Of a stretch of 64,000 nucleotides of DNA, positions 8,034 to 17,892 are shown in pieces. Position 1 is the stretch's first letter. Each line of letters begins with the position of its first letter. The stretch lies in NCBI GenBank assembly GCA_963812475.1, contig CAWEVI010000013.1:14916-78915 (forward strand), read 5' to 3'. The notes beneath the pieces are model-generated. The model had not been told where the DNA came from and searched no databases. It saw only the letters and a list, made by a program, of their open reading frames with translations. Position numbers and translations under genes: made by a program. This DNA comes from JAMXLO01 sp963812475 (lineage in GTDB: Bacteria > Pseudomonadota > Alphaproteobacteria > Acetobacterales > Acetobacteraceae).

Positions 8034-8477
8034 ATGGCTGAGCAACCCGAGACCGCCAACGTCCTGGGACTGACGGCGCAGATCGTCGCGGCGCATGTAT
8101 CCAACAATTCCGTTGCACCCGATGCACTACCGTCCCTGATCGAGGAAGTTTACAAGACGCTGGCGGGCATCGGCAAGGAAACGGTCCAACCGGAACGGCC
8201 TCAGCCGGCGGTGCCGGTGAAGAAGTCGGTCTTCCCCGACCATATCGTCTGTCTGGAAGACGGCAAGAAGCTGAAGATGCTGAAGCGACACTTGAAAACC
8301 GCCTACAATATGACGCCGGAGCAGTATCGGGAGCGTTGGGGACTGACGGCCGACTATCCGATGGTTTCGCCCAACTATGCCAAGCATCGCTCCTCGCTTG
8401 CCAAGAAGAGCGGCCTTGGCACCAAGCCCCGCGCCGAAGGCGTCCGGCAGGTTTCCGCGGGCCGGGCCGCCGCCTGA
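8034..8477 (+). CDS. mucR: MucR/Ros-family transcriptional regulator
   Basis: A 147-residue regulator of the alphaproteobacterial MucR/Ros family, H-NS-like proteins that bind AT-rich promoters and oligomerise through the N-terminus. The N-terminal region (LTAQIVAAHVSNN, residues 13-25) and the C-terminal DNA-binding domain (67-115, LEDGKKLKMLKRHLKT then MTPEQYRERW) are typical. The zinc-finger positions read Cys73, Asp76, His86 and Tyr91, so the classical Cys2His2 set is incomplete. Some family members of this kind fold without zinc. GAAAGGAACTGCG precedes the ATG. It lies directly upstream of fur. Confidence 0.93.
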   Translation: MAEQPETANVLGLTAQIVAAHVSNNSVAPDALPSLIEEVYKTLAGIGKETVQPERPQPAVPVKKSVFPDHIVCLEDGKKLKMLKRHLKTAYNMTPEQYRERWGLTADYPMVSPNYAKHRSSLAKKSGLGTKPRAEGVRQVSAGRAAA

Positions 8478-8652
8478 GCGACACATTGGACAGGTCCGAC
8501 CCTGATCGGCTACGCCGTTGCATCCCCGCGGATCGCTGTCCCGACCCGGACGGCTCCGCTGGGCAACTGACCCCCCGGTCACGCATTTCGGGGGGCTGAC
8601 CTGGGCGACCAAGCGGGGCGACCAGGCGGCTGGATTGATCGCAAGGGATCCG

Positions 8653-9219
8653 ATGGAATCGCGCATCGAGCGCCTGTGCGTCGAACGAGGCCTCAAGATG
8701 ACCGGGCAGCGTCGCGTTATCGCCCGCGTCCTGTCCGACGCCTCCGACCATCCCGACGTGGAGGAGCTGTATCGTCGCGCAGCGGCGCTCGACGCCCGCA
8801 TCTCCATCGCCACCGTTTACCGGACGGTGCGGCTGCTTGAGGAGAAGGGCATCCTCGAGCGGCGCGACTTCGGCGGCGGGCGCGCGCGCTATGAACCGAC
8901 CGAACACGGCCACCACTATCACCTGATCGACATCGATACCGGCAAGGTCATCGAGTTTCAGGACCCCGAATACCAGCGGCTGATGGAGGCTATTGCCGAG
9001 CGGCTCGGCTTCGATCTGGTCTCGCTGCGCCTGGAGCTGTTCGGGCGTCGGCGTGACCCGGCGACCGCGGGACGCAGCAGGGCAGGGCGGCGGCAAGCGT
9101 CGGAACCGATTGAAACCGACCAGCAGACAAGTTCACCCACGGTCCTTGCGACCCAAGGCGGGTCCCAGGCGACGCCCGCCGCGAAGTCGGCCATGGCGCA
9201 GGGAAGGGTGGATCGATGA
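8653..9219 (+). CDS. fur: Fur/Mur-family metal-responsive repressor
   Basis: A 188-residue Fur-family regulator. The winged-helix domain (about 1-82) includes MTGQRRVIARVL and SIATVYRTVRLLEEKGIL. The metal-binding/dimer domain begins HGHHYHLIDIDTGKVIEF (85-102), with Asp where gamma-proteobacterial Fur has Cys, as in alphaproteobacterial Fur/Mur. Whether it senses Fe or Mn therefore cannot be decided. The core ends near residue 133, and a 55-residue polar tail follows that ordinary Fur lacks. AAGGG precedes ATG 8653. The stop overlaps the start of olsB (ATGA). Confidence 0.92.
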   Translation: MESRIERLCVERGLKMTGQRRVIARVLSDASDHPDVEELYRRAAALDARISIATVYRTVRLLEEKGILERRDFGGGRARYEPTEHGHHYHLIDIDTGKVIEFQDPEYQRLMEAIAERLGFDLVSLRLELFGRRRDPATAGRSRAGRRQASEPIETDQQTSSPTVLATQGGSQATPAAKSAMAQGRVDR

Positions 9220-10052
9220 CGGTGGCCGAGCGAGTTCGAGGCGCGCGGACCGAGATCCTGCCCTTTCCCGAACTTCGGGCCGGCGCCCTTGGCGTGCGGA
9301 TTGCCGCTACCCAGGCCGAGATCGACGCTGTGGAGGCACTGCGCTACCGGGTGTTCTATCAGGAAATGGGCGCGACCGCCGATGCGGCGACGGCTGCCAG
9401 CCGGCGCGACCGCGATGCATTCGACGCGATCGCCGATCATCTGCTGGTGGTCGATCATGCGATCGGCGCGGGAGCCGAGGGCGTGGTCGGAACGTATCGG
9501 CTGATTCAACGGGAAGCGGCGGAAAAACTCGGCCGTTTCTATTCGGCTGGCGAGTACGACATCGCGCCGATCACGAATTTTCCGGGCCGCATCCTCGAAC
9601 TCGGCCGCTCCTGTGTGGATGCAGCCTATCGCGGCCGCGCGGCGATGCAGTTGCTCTGGCGCGGCATCGCCGCCTACGTGTTCCACTACCAGATCGACCT
9701 GATGTTCGGCTGCGCAAGTCTGTACGGCACCGACCCCGACGTTCTGGCGCAGGAGCTTACCTACCTCTACTACAACCACCTGGCGCCGCCCGCGGTGCGC
9801 CCCCGTGCATTGCCGCACCGCTATGTGGACATGCGGCGGATGCCGCCGAGCCTGCTCGATTCCAGGCGTGTGCTCACGCAGCTGCCGCCGCTGATCAAAG
9901 GCTATCTGCGCCTGGGCGGCTTTGTCGGTGACGGGGCGGTGATCGATCGGCAATTCAACACGACCGACGTCGCCGTGGTGGTGAAGACCGATCTGGTAAC
10001 CGACAAATACTACCGCCATTACGAGCGCCAGCTGCGCGACGCGCTGGACTGA
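9216..10052 (+). CDS. olsB: L-ornithine N-alpha-acyltransferase (OlsB type)
   Basis: A 278-residue GNAT-fold acyltransferase of the OlsB family (often annotated GNAT or putative hemolysin). OlsB transfers a 3-hydroxyacyl chain from ACP to ornithine, the first step of ornithine-lipid synthesis. Motifs seen are ALRYRVFYQEMG (early), GTYRLIQREAA (middle) and FPGRILELGRSCVDAAYRG before the acceptor region, plus MFGCASLYGTDP, all typical for the family. It is coupled by overlap to fur, which suggests cotranscription. OlsA is not in the window. Confidence 0.9.
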   Translation: MTVAERVRGARTEILPFPELRAGALGVRIAATQAEIDAVEALRYRVFYQEMGATADAATAASRRDRDAFDAIADHLLVVDHAIGAGAEGVVGTYRLIQREAAEKLGRFYSAGEYDIAPITNFPGRILELGRSCVDAAYRGRAAMQLLWRGIAAYVFHYQIDLMFGCASLYGTDPDVLAQELTYLYYNHLAPPAVRPRALPHRYVDMRRMPPSLLDSRRVLTQLPPLIKGYLRLGGFVGDGAVIDRQFNTTDVAVVVKTDLVTDKYYRHYERQLRDALD

Positions 10053-10246
10053 TCGGCGCATCCGGACCGCGACCCGGGCAAGCCCGGTTGTTGCACGACC
10101 ATCCGCCAGAATTGATCACGAAAAGTTTTCCAGCGCGGCACGGAATGGCCTAGGCATGGCAGGCTTGCTCGTTGTCGTATCCGCAACGTTTCCCGAATCG
10201 GTAACCAGGGCGATTGTCGGGATCGCGCGGGACAGAAGGCAGAAAC

Positions 10247-12059
10247 GTGAACGGTGGGGAAATCGGCCCGAATCAGGGCCGGGAAACGGAGTTCGCCGCA
10301 CTGGCGAGGCGATCGTCTGCGGCGGCACTGCTGCTGATCGGCGCTGTCGGCGCGTTCGCGCCGGCATTGGCGCAGGCGCCAGCCGTCGTCAATCCCGTGC
10401 CGCAGGGTTCGCCGGTTCCGCGCATCCTGCCTCCAGCGCCGCCCGCGGTGGGGCCGGGCACGGTCATTACGCCGCCATCGGCGCCGGCCACCGAGGTGCC
10501 GAACCAGCCGGTGCGCGTCAGCGACGTCGAAGTGGAGGGCGTGACCGCCTACCCGCAGCCCGAGATCGCGCAACTCACCGCCGGCCTGATCGGCCCCGCG
10601 GTGCCGCTGCCGCAGATCGACGCCGCGCGTCAGGCGATCCTGCAGCGCTATCGCGCCGATGGCTATGTGCTGACCACCGTCTCGGCCAAGCTGGAGGCCA
10701 ACGGCCGGCTGCGCTTCGTGGTCACCGAGGGGCGGATCGCCAGCGTCAAACTGGACGGCGATATCGGTCCGGCCGGCACGCAGGTGCTGCGCTTTCTCAA
10801 TCGGCTGACCGAGCAGCAGCCGATCGATTCGGTCACGCTGGAGCGCTATCTGCTGCTGGCGCAGGACGTGCCGGGCGTGAGCCTGCGCGCGGTGCTGGAG
10901 CCGTCATCCGATCAGCCCGGCGCGCTGAACCTCATCGCCCAGGTGAGCCGCCAGGCAGTCTCCGGGCTTGCCACCATCGATAACCGCGCCTTCAACCAGA
11001 CCGGGCCGATCGAGCTGCTCGGCGTGCTGGATTTCAACAGCTTCAGTCAGTACCGGCGAGAAGACCGAACTCTCCTACTACCATACGTTCCCGAACAGCG
11101 AGAATTTCGGCCAGGCATCGAGCGAGGTGTTCATCGGATCGTCCGGCCTGAAGGCGCGGGTCTATGGCGGCTATGGCTCGACCGTTCCGACCGGGAGCCT
11201 GGGGCTCACCGGCTACAACGGTGCCACCACGGTGTTCGGCGCGCTGGCCAGTTACCCGGTGATACGCTCGCGGCAGCAGACGCTGAACGTCTATGCCGTG
11301 TTCGATGCGCTGGATTCCAACATCACCACAACGCCGACCGGGGTCCGTCTGCAATCGAGCTACGATGCGCTGCGCATTCTGCGTCTCGGCCAGGATTATG
11401 CGCTTTCGGATGTGCTGCTGGGCGCCGAACGCTCCGCGGTCAACGCGTTGTCGGTGCGCCTCTCGCAGGGGATGAAGCTGCTGGGCGCCTCGACCGACGG
11501 CGCGTCCCCCACATCGCCGCGCCCGGGCGAGCAGACCGGTTTTACCAAGATCAACTTCGAGACGAGCCGCACGCAGACCCTGTTCTCGCCCTGGGATGGC
11601 GCCAGCGTGGCGTTGATGGGTCTGCTCACCGGGCAATGGTCCGACAATATCCTGCCGCCGGCGGAACAGTTCTATCTGGGCGGTTCGCGTTTCACCCGCG
11701 GCTACTATGCCGGTCAGGTGCCGGGCGACAAGGCTCTGGCGGCGACCGCGGAGCTACAGCTCAACACCGGGTTCGAGGCGAACCTGTTCGGCCAGTCGTT
11801 CGACGTTTCGACCCAGTACTATGTGTTCTATGACTGGGGCGAGACCTGGCAGAACCTCAGCACCGACCATGCCGCCATGATCAATTCGGCCGGCGGCGGC
11901 GTGCGCATGCAGGTCACGCGCTACACCGAGGTCGATTTCGAGGGTCTGGCGCGCTTCAACAAATTTCCGACAGGTGGCTCCATCCCCGGCTGTACTGTGA
12001 ACTGCGTCTCACCCTTGTACGGCGGCGCGTTCTATTGGAGGGTGCTGACGCGGTTCTGA
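10247..12059 (+). pseudogene. Two-partner secretion transporter (TpsB/FhaC/ShlB type), frameshifted
   Basis: TpsB proteins are outer-membrane beta-barrels with POTRA domains that export a cognate TpsA exoprotein. A signal peptide (about residues 22-42) leads to a Pro-rich linker and POTRA-like domains beginning VRVSDVEVEGVTAYPQPEI. The barrel follows and ends in a C-terminal Phe (WRVLTRF). The frame breaks after LDFNSFS at 11044-11051, where CAGT is duplicated in tandem. Deleting one copy yields FNSFSTGEKTELSYYHTF and one 602-residue reading frame. Start GTG 10247 has AAGG upstream. The partner adhesin gene follows 25 bases later. This is a broken gene, a slippage variant or an assembly error. 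Confidence 0.87.
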
Positions 12060-12084
12060 AGAACAAGCGACGGAGATCGATACG

Positions 12085-15000
12085 GTGTCCGTGGCGACGG
12101 GGGTGGCGATGGCTCGGTCTCGGTTCGAGAACGATATGAAGCTGTTGGGCGTGGTCCGCCGCGGACGCCCGGTGCTGATGATGACCACGGCGCTGCAGGC
12201 GACCGTGATGCTGGTTCTGTCGCTGCCCGCCGATGCGCAGCCCGCGCCGAATGCCCGGCCGACCGGGGGCAGTGTGGTCGCCGGCGCCGCCGCGATCAGC
12301 CAGACCGCCACCAACACCGCGATCAACCAGTCCAGCCAGCGCGCGGCGGTGAACTGGCAGAGCTTCAATGTCGGCAGCCGGCAGAGCGTTACGTTCAATC
12401 AGCCATCCGCCAGCGCGGTCACGCTGAACCGGGTGACCGGCCCCGATCCGTCGCAGATCGCCGGACGCATCGACGCGAACGGTCAGATCATCCTGGTGAA
12501 CCAGTCCGGCATAACGTTCTACAAGGGCTCTCAGGTCAATGCGAACGGGCTGATAGCGACCGCGGCGGGGATCAGCACGCCGAACTTCATGTCCGGCGTC
12601 ATGACGTTCGACCAGGCGGCCAAGCCCAATGCGCGCATCGACAACCAGGGCACGATCACGGTCAAGCAGGCGGGTCTCGCCGCGCTGGTGGCGCCGCAGG
12701 TGGCCAACTCCGGCGTGATCAACGCGAGGCTTGGGCATATCGTGCTGGCGGGAGCGAAGACCGCAACGCTCGATCTGTATGGCGACGGGCTGCTGTCGCT
12801 CGATGTCACCAATCAGGTGGTTCAGACGCCGCGCGACGCCAGCGGCCAGGCGGCGACCGCGCTGGTGACCAACACCGGTGTCATCCAGGCTGACGGCGGC
12901 ACGGTGCAGCTGACCGCGCGTGCCGCCGACGGCATCGTGGCGAATCTGGTGGAGGCCGGTGGCAAGATCCGCGCGGCCAGCGTGGGCGCCCAGACCGGCG
13001 TGGTGGCGCTGAACGGGGTCGGCGGGTCGATCGTGGTCGAGGGCCAGCTTTCGGCGCCCGGCATCGCCGCGGGCACCATGGGCGGCGCAGTCGAGGTCGT
13101 GACGGACAAGACGGTAACCATTGCGTCCACGGCGAAAGTCAGCGCGAACGGCAAGGCCGGCGGCGGCGTGGTCGCGCTCGGCACGACGCTGGACCGCGCG
13201 CGCGGCGGCCCAAGTGTCACGCCGGCGCAGACCGCGGCCAACACGGTGATCCAGCAGGGCGCCAAGATCAGCGCCAATGCGACGGGCAAGGGCGATGGCG
13301 GGCGTGTCACGGTGCTGTCGACGCAGTCCACCACCATGGCGGGCACAATCGCCGCGAAGGGCGGTCCATCCGGCGGGAATGGCGGGACCGTCGAGGTGTC
13401 GGGGGGGACGCTGTCGCTGACCGGGACGGTCGATGCATCGGCTCCGCTTGGCGTGACGGGATCGATATTGCTTGACCCGCTTGATCTGTTCATTTCGGCC
13501 GAAAATCCGGAAAATGGTTCGGGGCTGATAGCCCCGAGCGCCACCGGGGTCGCGGCCGACGGCCAGCCGAGCGCCACCACGAGTTCATGGCTTACGCCCG
13601 CCAGCATCGCCAACCTCGCCGGTGCGGTGACAATCGCCACGACGCGTGACCTGACAGTGCTGTCGGCCTTGAACACTGCGCAAAGCAAAATCACGACGCT
13701 GACATTGGATGCCGGCCGCAACCTGACCGTGAATATAAGAACAGGTATCACGACAGCGGGAAGCCTATTGCTGTCGGCTGGAAATATAACTCCAGCCGGA
13801 ACGCTGACCATAGGCAGCCCAATACAATCGCTGACCGGCTCCGTCTTTATGCAGGCACACGCGGGCAATATCAATCAAAACGCTTCGGTGACCGCGAACG
13901 GCTTCGGTCAATTGGTGAGCTTCAGGACCGACGGGACCGTAAATTTCACAGCGTCGAAGGCAGCGTCGGGGGCACAAATTCAAGCTGCCGCGGGCACCAT
14001 TGAACTTGGCCCCACCACCGATAACACGCTGCTTGTCGACGGCGGTTTCGATCATGACTTTGTCGCACTATCGTATCGTATCGGTCAGACCACCAACCCA
14101 TTTACCAACATTTTGGGCCCCAAGGCGTCGACCATAAATCTTGGCGATACGGCCGGTGCCGGCGGTGCTTTGTCCTTTACAAATGTCGCGGCCATAGACT
14201 TGGAAGCGCACGGTGCGATCACCGAAACCGCATCATCAATCACAAACCTTGGCAATGGCGGCCTGACCCTGACGGGCGGAGGTGGCGCGGTCACCCTTGG
14301 CGCGGCAGGAAACGCATTCAGCACGTTGGGGCCGTTTACCGCGACCGGCAATTTCATTCTGGCGAACAACAACGCCTTGAACGTCACTGGGCCAGTAAAC
14401 GCCGGCGCCGGCGACCTGACCATCGTCAACGCCAGCAACCTGACCCTGTCCGGCGTCATCACGGCCAACAACCTGTTCTTCGAGGTCGCCAACCGCCAGG
14501 GCACCGGCATTCTGACGCTCGGGAGTTCACCTCCCGTCCTCATCGGCGCTGTCGTCGAAGCGGCCGTCGTGCCGAGCGTGCCGGCAACGTTGACCGCAAC
14601 CGCGCAAACGGGCGCATTTCGCTCGTCGCGGACAACTACGTCGTCGCGAGCACCAAAAGTACGATCACGACGACGGCGGGCACGGTCCAACTGGCGCCGT
14701 TCACCGCGGTCAACACCAGTCTGTTGGGCGGCGACATCGCCGGTCTTATCGTGGGTGGCGATCTGCTGAATGCCATCCATACCAACGGTGGCACGCTGGA
14801 GGTCGGCGGCTTCACCAATGTCCCGGTCGGGGCGACCGTGCCCACCGCATCGGCAGCCACGGTCACCATCGACGGCGCGGTGAACCTGACCGGCATCGCC
14901 TCGACGTTGCGGCTGGATGCTGTCGGCGCGATCACCGAGCCCAGCGGTCCGCTCACCGTTACCACTCTGACCGGCAACGCCGGCAGCGCAACGCTCGGCA

Positions 15001-17890
15001 ACACCAAAAATCTGATTGCCAATCTGGCTGCTTTCACGACCGGCAGTGACGTGGCGCCGGGCGGCGATTTCACGCTGATGGATGCGGGGCCACTCGCCGT
15101 CATCGGCCCCGTCTCGGCCGGCGGCACGCTGACACCGACGCCAGCCAACACCGCCCGTCCGGTCAATTCGGCGACGCTCAGCCTGACCGCCGGTGGCACG
15201 CTGACAATCGGCACCACCGGCAGTGCAGCTAAGTTGAGCGCCGGCACCGTGGTGCTGAGCGCGAGCGGTGCGATCACCGAGCCGAACGGCTCGATCGCGG
15301 CGGACAGCTTCACCGCGACCACGACATCGGTGAACGGTCTTGGTGGTGGCGACGTTCTGCTCACCAGCGCCAACAACAAGATTGCTGCCAGCACCGGGAT
15401 CACTGCCGCCAATGGCGTTGTCGCGTTTCTGGACGATCCGACGCTGGTGCTGAGCGGCCTTTACACCGGCGCAAATCTGTTCTTCGAGGTCACGCTTCCC
15501 GGCGGCAGTCTGGCACTGGGTGGCGAGAGGCCGGCGACGCTCGCCACGACCGGATCCGGTGGCCGCATTTCGCTGGTGGCCGACAATATCGGCGTCGGGA
15601 ATCCCGCAAGCTCGGTCACGGCGACCGCGGGGACGGTGCAACTGGCGCCTGTCTCGGCCATCAACACCAGCCTGCTCGGCACCAGCGGACTCGTCATCGC
15701 TCCTACGCTGCTCTCGATCGTCCGTACCGCCGGCGGGACGCTGGAGGTCGGCGGTTTCACCAATGTCCCGCTCGCCGCGACTGTGCCCGCCGCGTCGGCG
15801 GGTTCGGTGACCATCGACGGCGCGACAAACCTGACCGGTATCGCCGCGACCCTACGCCTGGATTCGATCGGGTCGATCACCCAGACCGCTGGCCCGCTGA
15901 CGGTCGCCAACCTGACCGGCAACGCCGGGACCTCGGCCAGCCTGATCCAGCCAACCAACCAGATCGGCACGCTCGGCGCATTCACCACCTCGGCCGGTTT
16001 CGCGCTGGTGGACAATCAGGCGCTCCTCGTGGCTGGCCCGGTGACGGACACCGGCGCAACAAGCACGCTCGCGCTGACCACCAAGGCCGGCAATATCACG
16101 CTGGCGGGCACGGTGGATGCCACGAATATCGTGGATCTGATCTCTGCCGGTGCCATCAACCAGACCGGCGGGAGCCTGATCGCCGGCACGCTGACGGGCA
16201 CCGCGGCGACCTCAGCCAGCCTGACCCAGCCCACCAACCTGGTCGGCACACTCGGCGCGTTCAGCACCACGGCCGGCTTCGCACTGCTCGACAATCAGTC
16301 ACTGCTCGTCGACGGGCCTATCTCCGACACCGGCGCAACGAGCACATTGGCACTGACCACCAAGACCGGTGGCATCACCCTGGCGGGTGACGTCGCCACG
16401 GAAAGCGGCATCATCCAGATCACTTCGATCGGCGACATTACCCAATCCGGCAATTCGACCGTCGAAGCCGGGCCCGGCAGCGCAATCCAAATACTCGCCG
16501 GGGGAAATCTGTCTCAGTCGGGCACCGCACGCATTTTCGGGGACACGGTAAGCGTCAACGTCGGCGGCAACGTCCAGCAGAGCGGCAATGCGTTCATCAC
16601 CACGGTCCAGGGCGGCAAGACCAATACCGACACCGTGACGGCCGGCGGCAACATCGTTCAGTCCGACAGTGGCGCAATCCTGGCGGTCAACGCCGTTGAC
16701 ATCACGGCGGGCGGGAACCTGACGCAAACCGGTTCGGCCAGCATCCTGTCGTCAAACGCGTCCGTCACCGTCAATGTCAAGGGCAGCATCGCCTCGTCGG
16801 GCAATTCCTCGATAACGGCGCCCACGATCAGCCTGACCACCGGACCAGGCGGCGTCGCGCTGACCGACAGCGCCACTATGGGCGAGGCCGGCAGCGTCAT
16901 CGATATCACATCGGCCGGTCCGGTGACCGAGGCGGCCACCAGCGCGATCGTCGCCGGGACCCTGACCAGCAGCGGTAACATCGCCGGCCCTGTCAGCCTG
17001 GCCGGCGCAGCCAACGCCATCGCGGAACTGCGCAATGTCACCGTGACCGGCACCGCCGGCAGCTTCCAGTTGACCGACAGCGTCGATCTGCTGATTGCCG
17101 GCACGCTGAACGCGACGCAGATCCAGGTGCGCGCTCCCACAAGCCAGATATCCCTCGGCGATGGCGCGACAATCATGACCGGCGGCACGGTCCGGCCACC
17201 GGGACCACTCCAATCCAAATTGGAACCAGTCAATGGCGCGCCGGGCGCCTTCTTCCAGGCTGCCAACTTTACCCAGATCGGCAGCAGCGCGGTGCTCGGC
17301 CAGGCCGGAGGACCAGCCACGTTGCAGATCTCCACGACCGGCCGCGCGCAGTTCGATCCGCCGCTTGGCCTGCAGGCGACCGGCACATGGCTGATCCTCG
17401 ACCTCGCCAACGGGACCGCCGCCGGCAACGTGTTCGTCAACGCACTCGACGTGATCTACACCACGCCAGGAAGTGCAAATCTGTCCGGCACCATTCAGGG
17501 CGTCAGCGGTGGCAACGCCGCGAAGCTCGCTTTCATTCAGCCGGCGATCAACGTCAACTACCAGTTCAACGGTTGTGAGATCGCCGCTGCGGTATGCCAG
17601 GCGCCAACAACATCGCCACCAGGGGCACACCAACCAGACAGCCAAAAACTGGGACCGCCAACGGAAACTGTGCCGCCGGTGCCGGGGACACTCTGGTGAA
17701 CGCCCTGCCAAACAACGCACTGACATCGGCCCTCGGCGGCATTTACCAGTATTTCCTCTCCGGCGCGCCGCCCGCGCTCATCGGTTCGTCGAGGCTCGTC
17801 CTCGTGGCACTTCCGACGCTGCCCGGTTCGCTGCGACGAATGACCGACACCGACGTGGTGCCACCCAACATCTCTTACCTGGACTACTGA
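12085..17890 (+). pseudogene. Giant filamentous-haemagglutinin-type adhesin (TpsA), two frameshifts
   Basis: An about 1,930-residue secreted adhesin. A signal peptide ends near PADAQ. The TPS haemagglutination domain follows (about 55-240, with VNWQSFNVG, FNQPSASAV and NQSGITFYKGS). Long beta-helix repeats then appear (TLEVGGFTNVP, NLTGIA.TLRLD.IG and TLALTTK recur). The C-terminus reads TDTDVVPPNISYLDY, a known ending of alphaproteobacterial members. Frame 1 holds to about 14610. There one base is missing before RISLVADN, judged by the paralogous repeat at about 15560, and the protein continues in another frame to about 17575-17695. A second one-base loss then precedes the true C-terminus. 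Start GTG 12085 has GGAG upstream. Confidence 0.86.
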
Positions 17891-17892
17891 CA

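Noticed and set aside
12822..13874. 350-residue minus-strand frame opposite the adhesin
   Set aside because: Val/Pro/Ala-rich mirror of the TpsA repeats; no start signal.
14085..15641. 518-residue minus-strand frame opposite the adhesin
   Set aside because: Low-complexity antisense of beta-helix repeats.
17473..17892. N-terminal extension of the CHAT protein frame
   Set aside because: It overlaps the true 3' end of the adhesin, and the lipoprotein signal starts at 17893.
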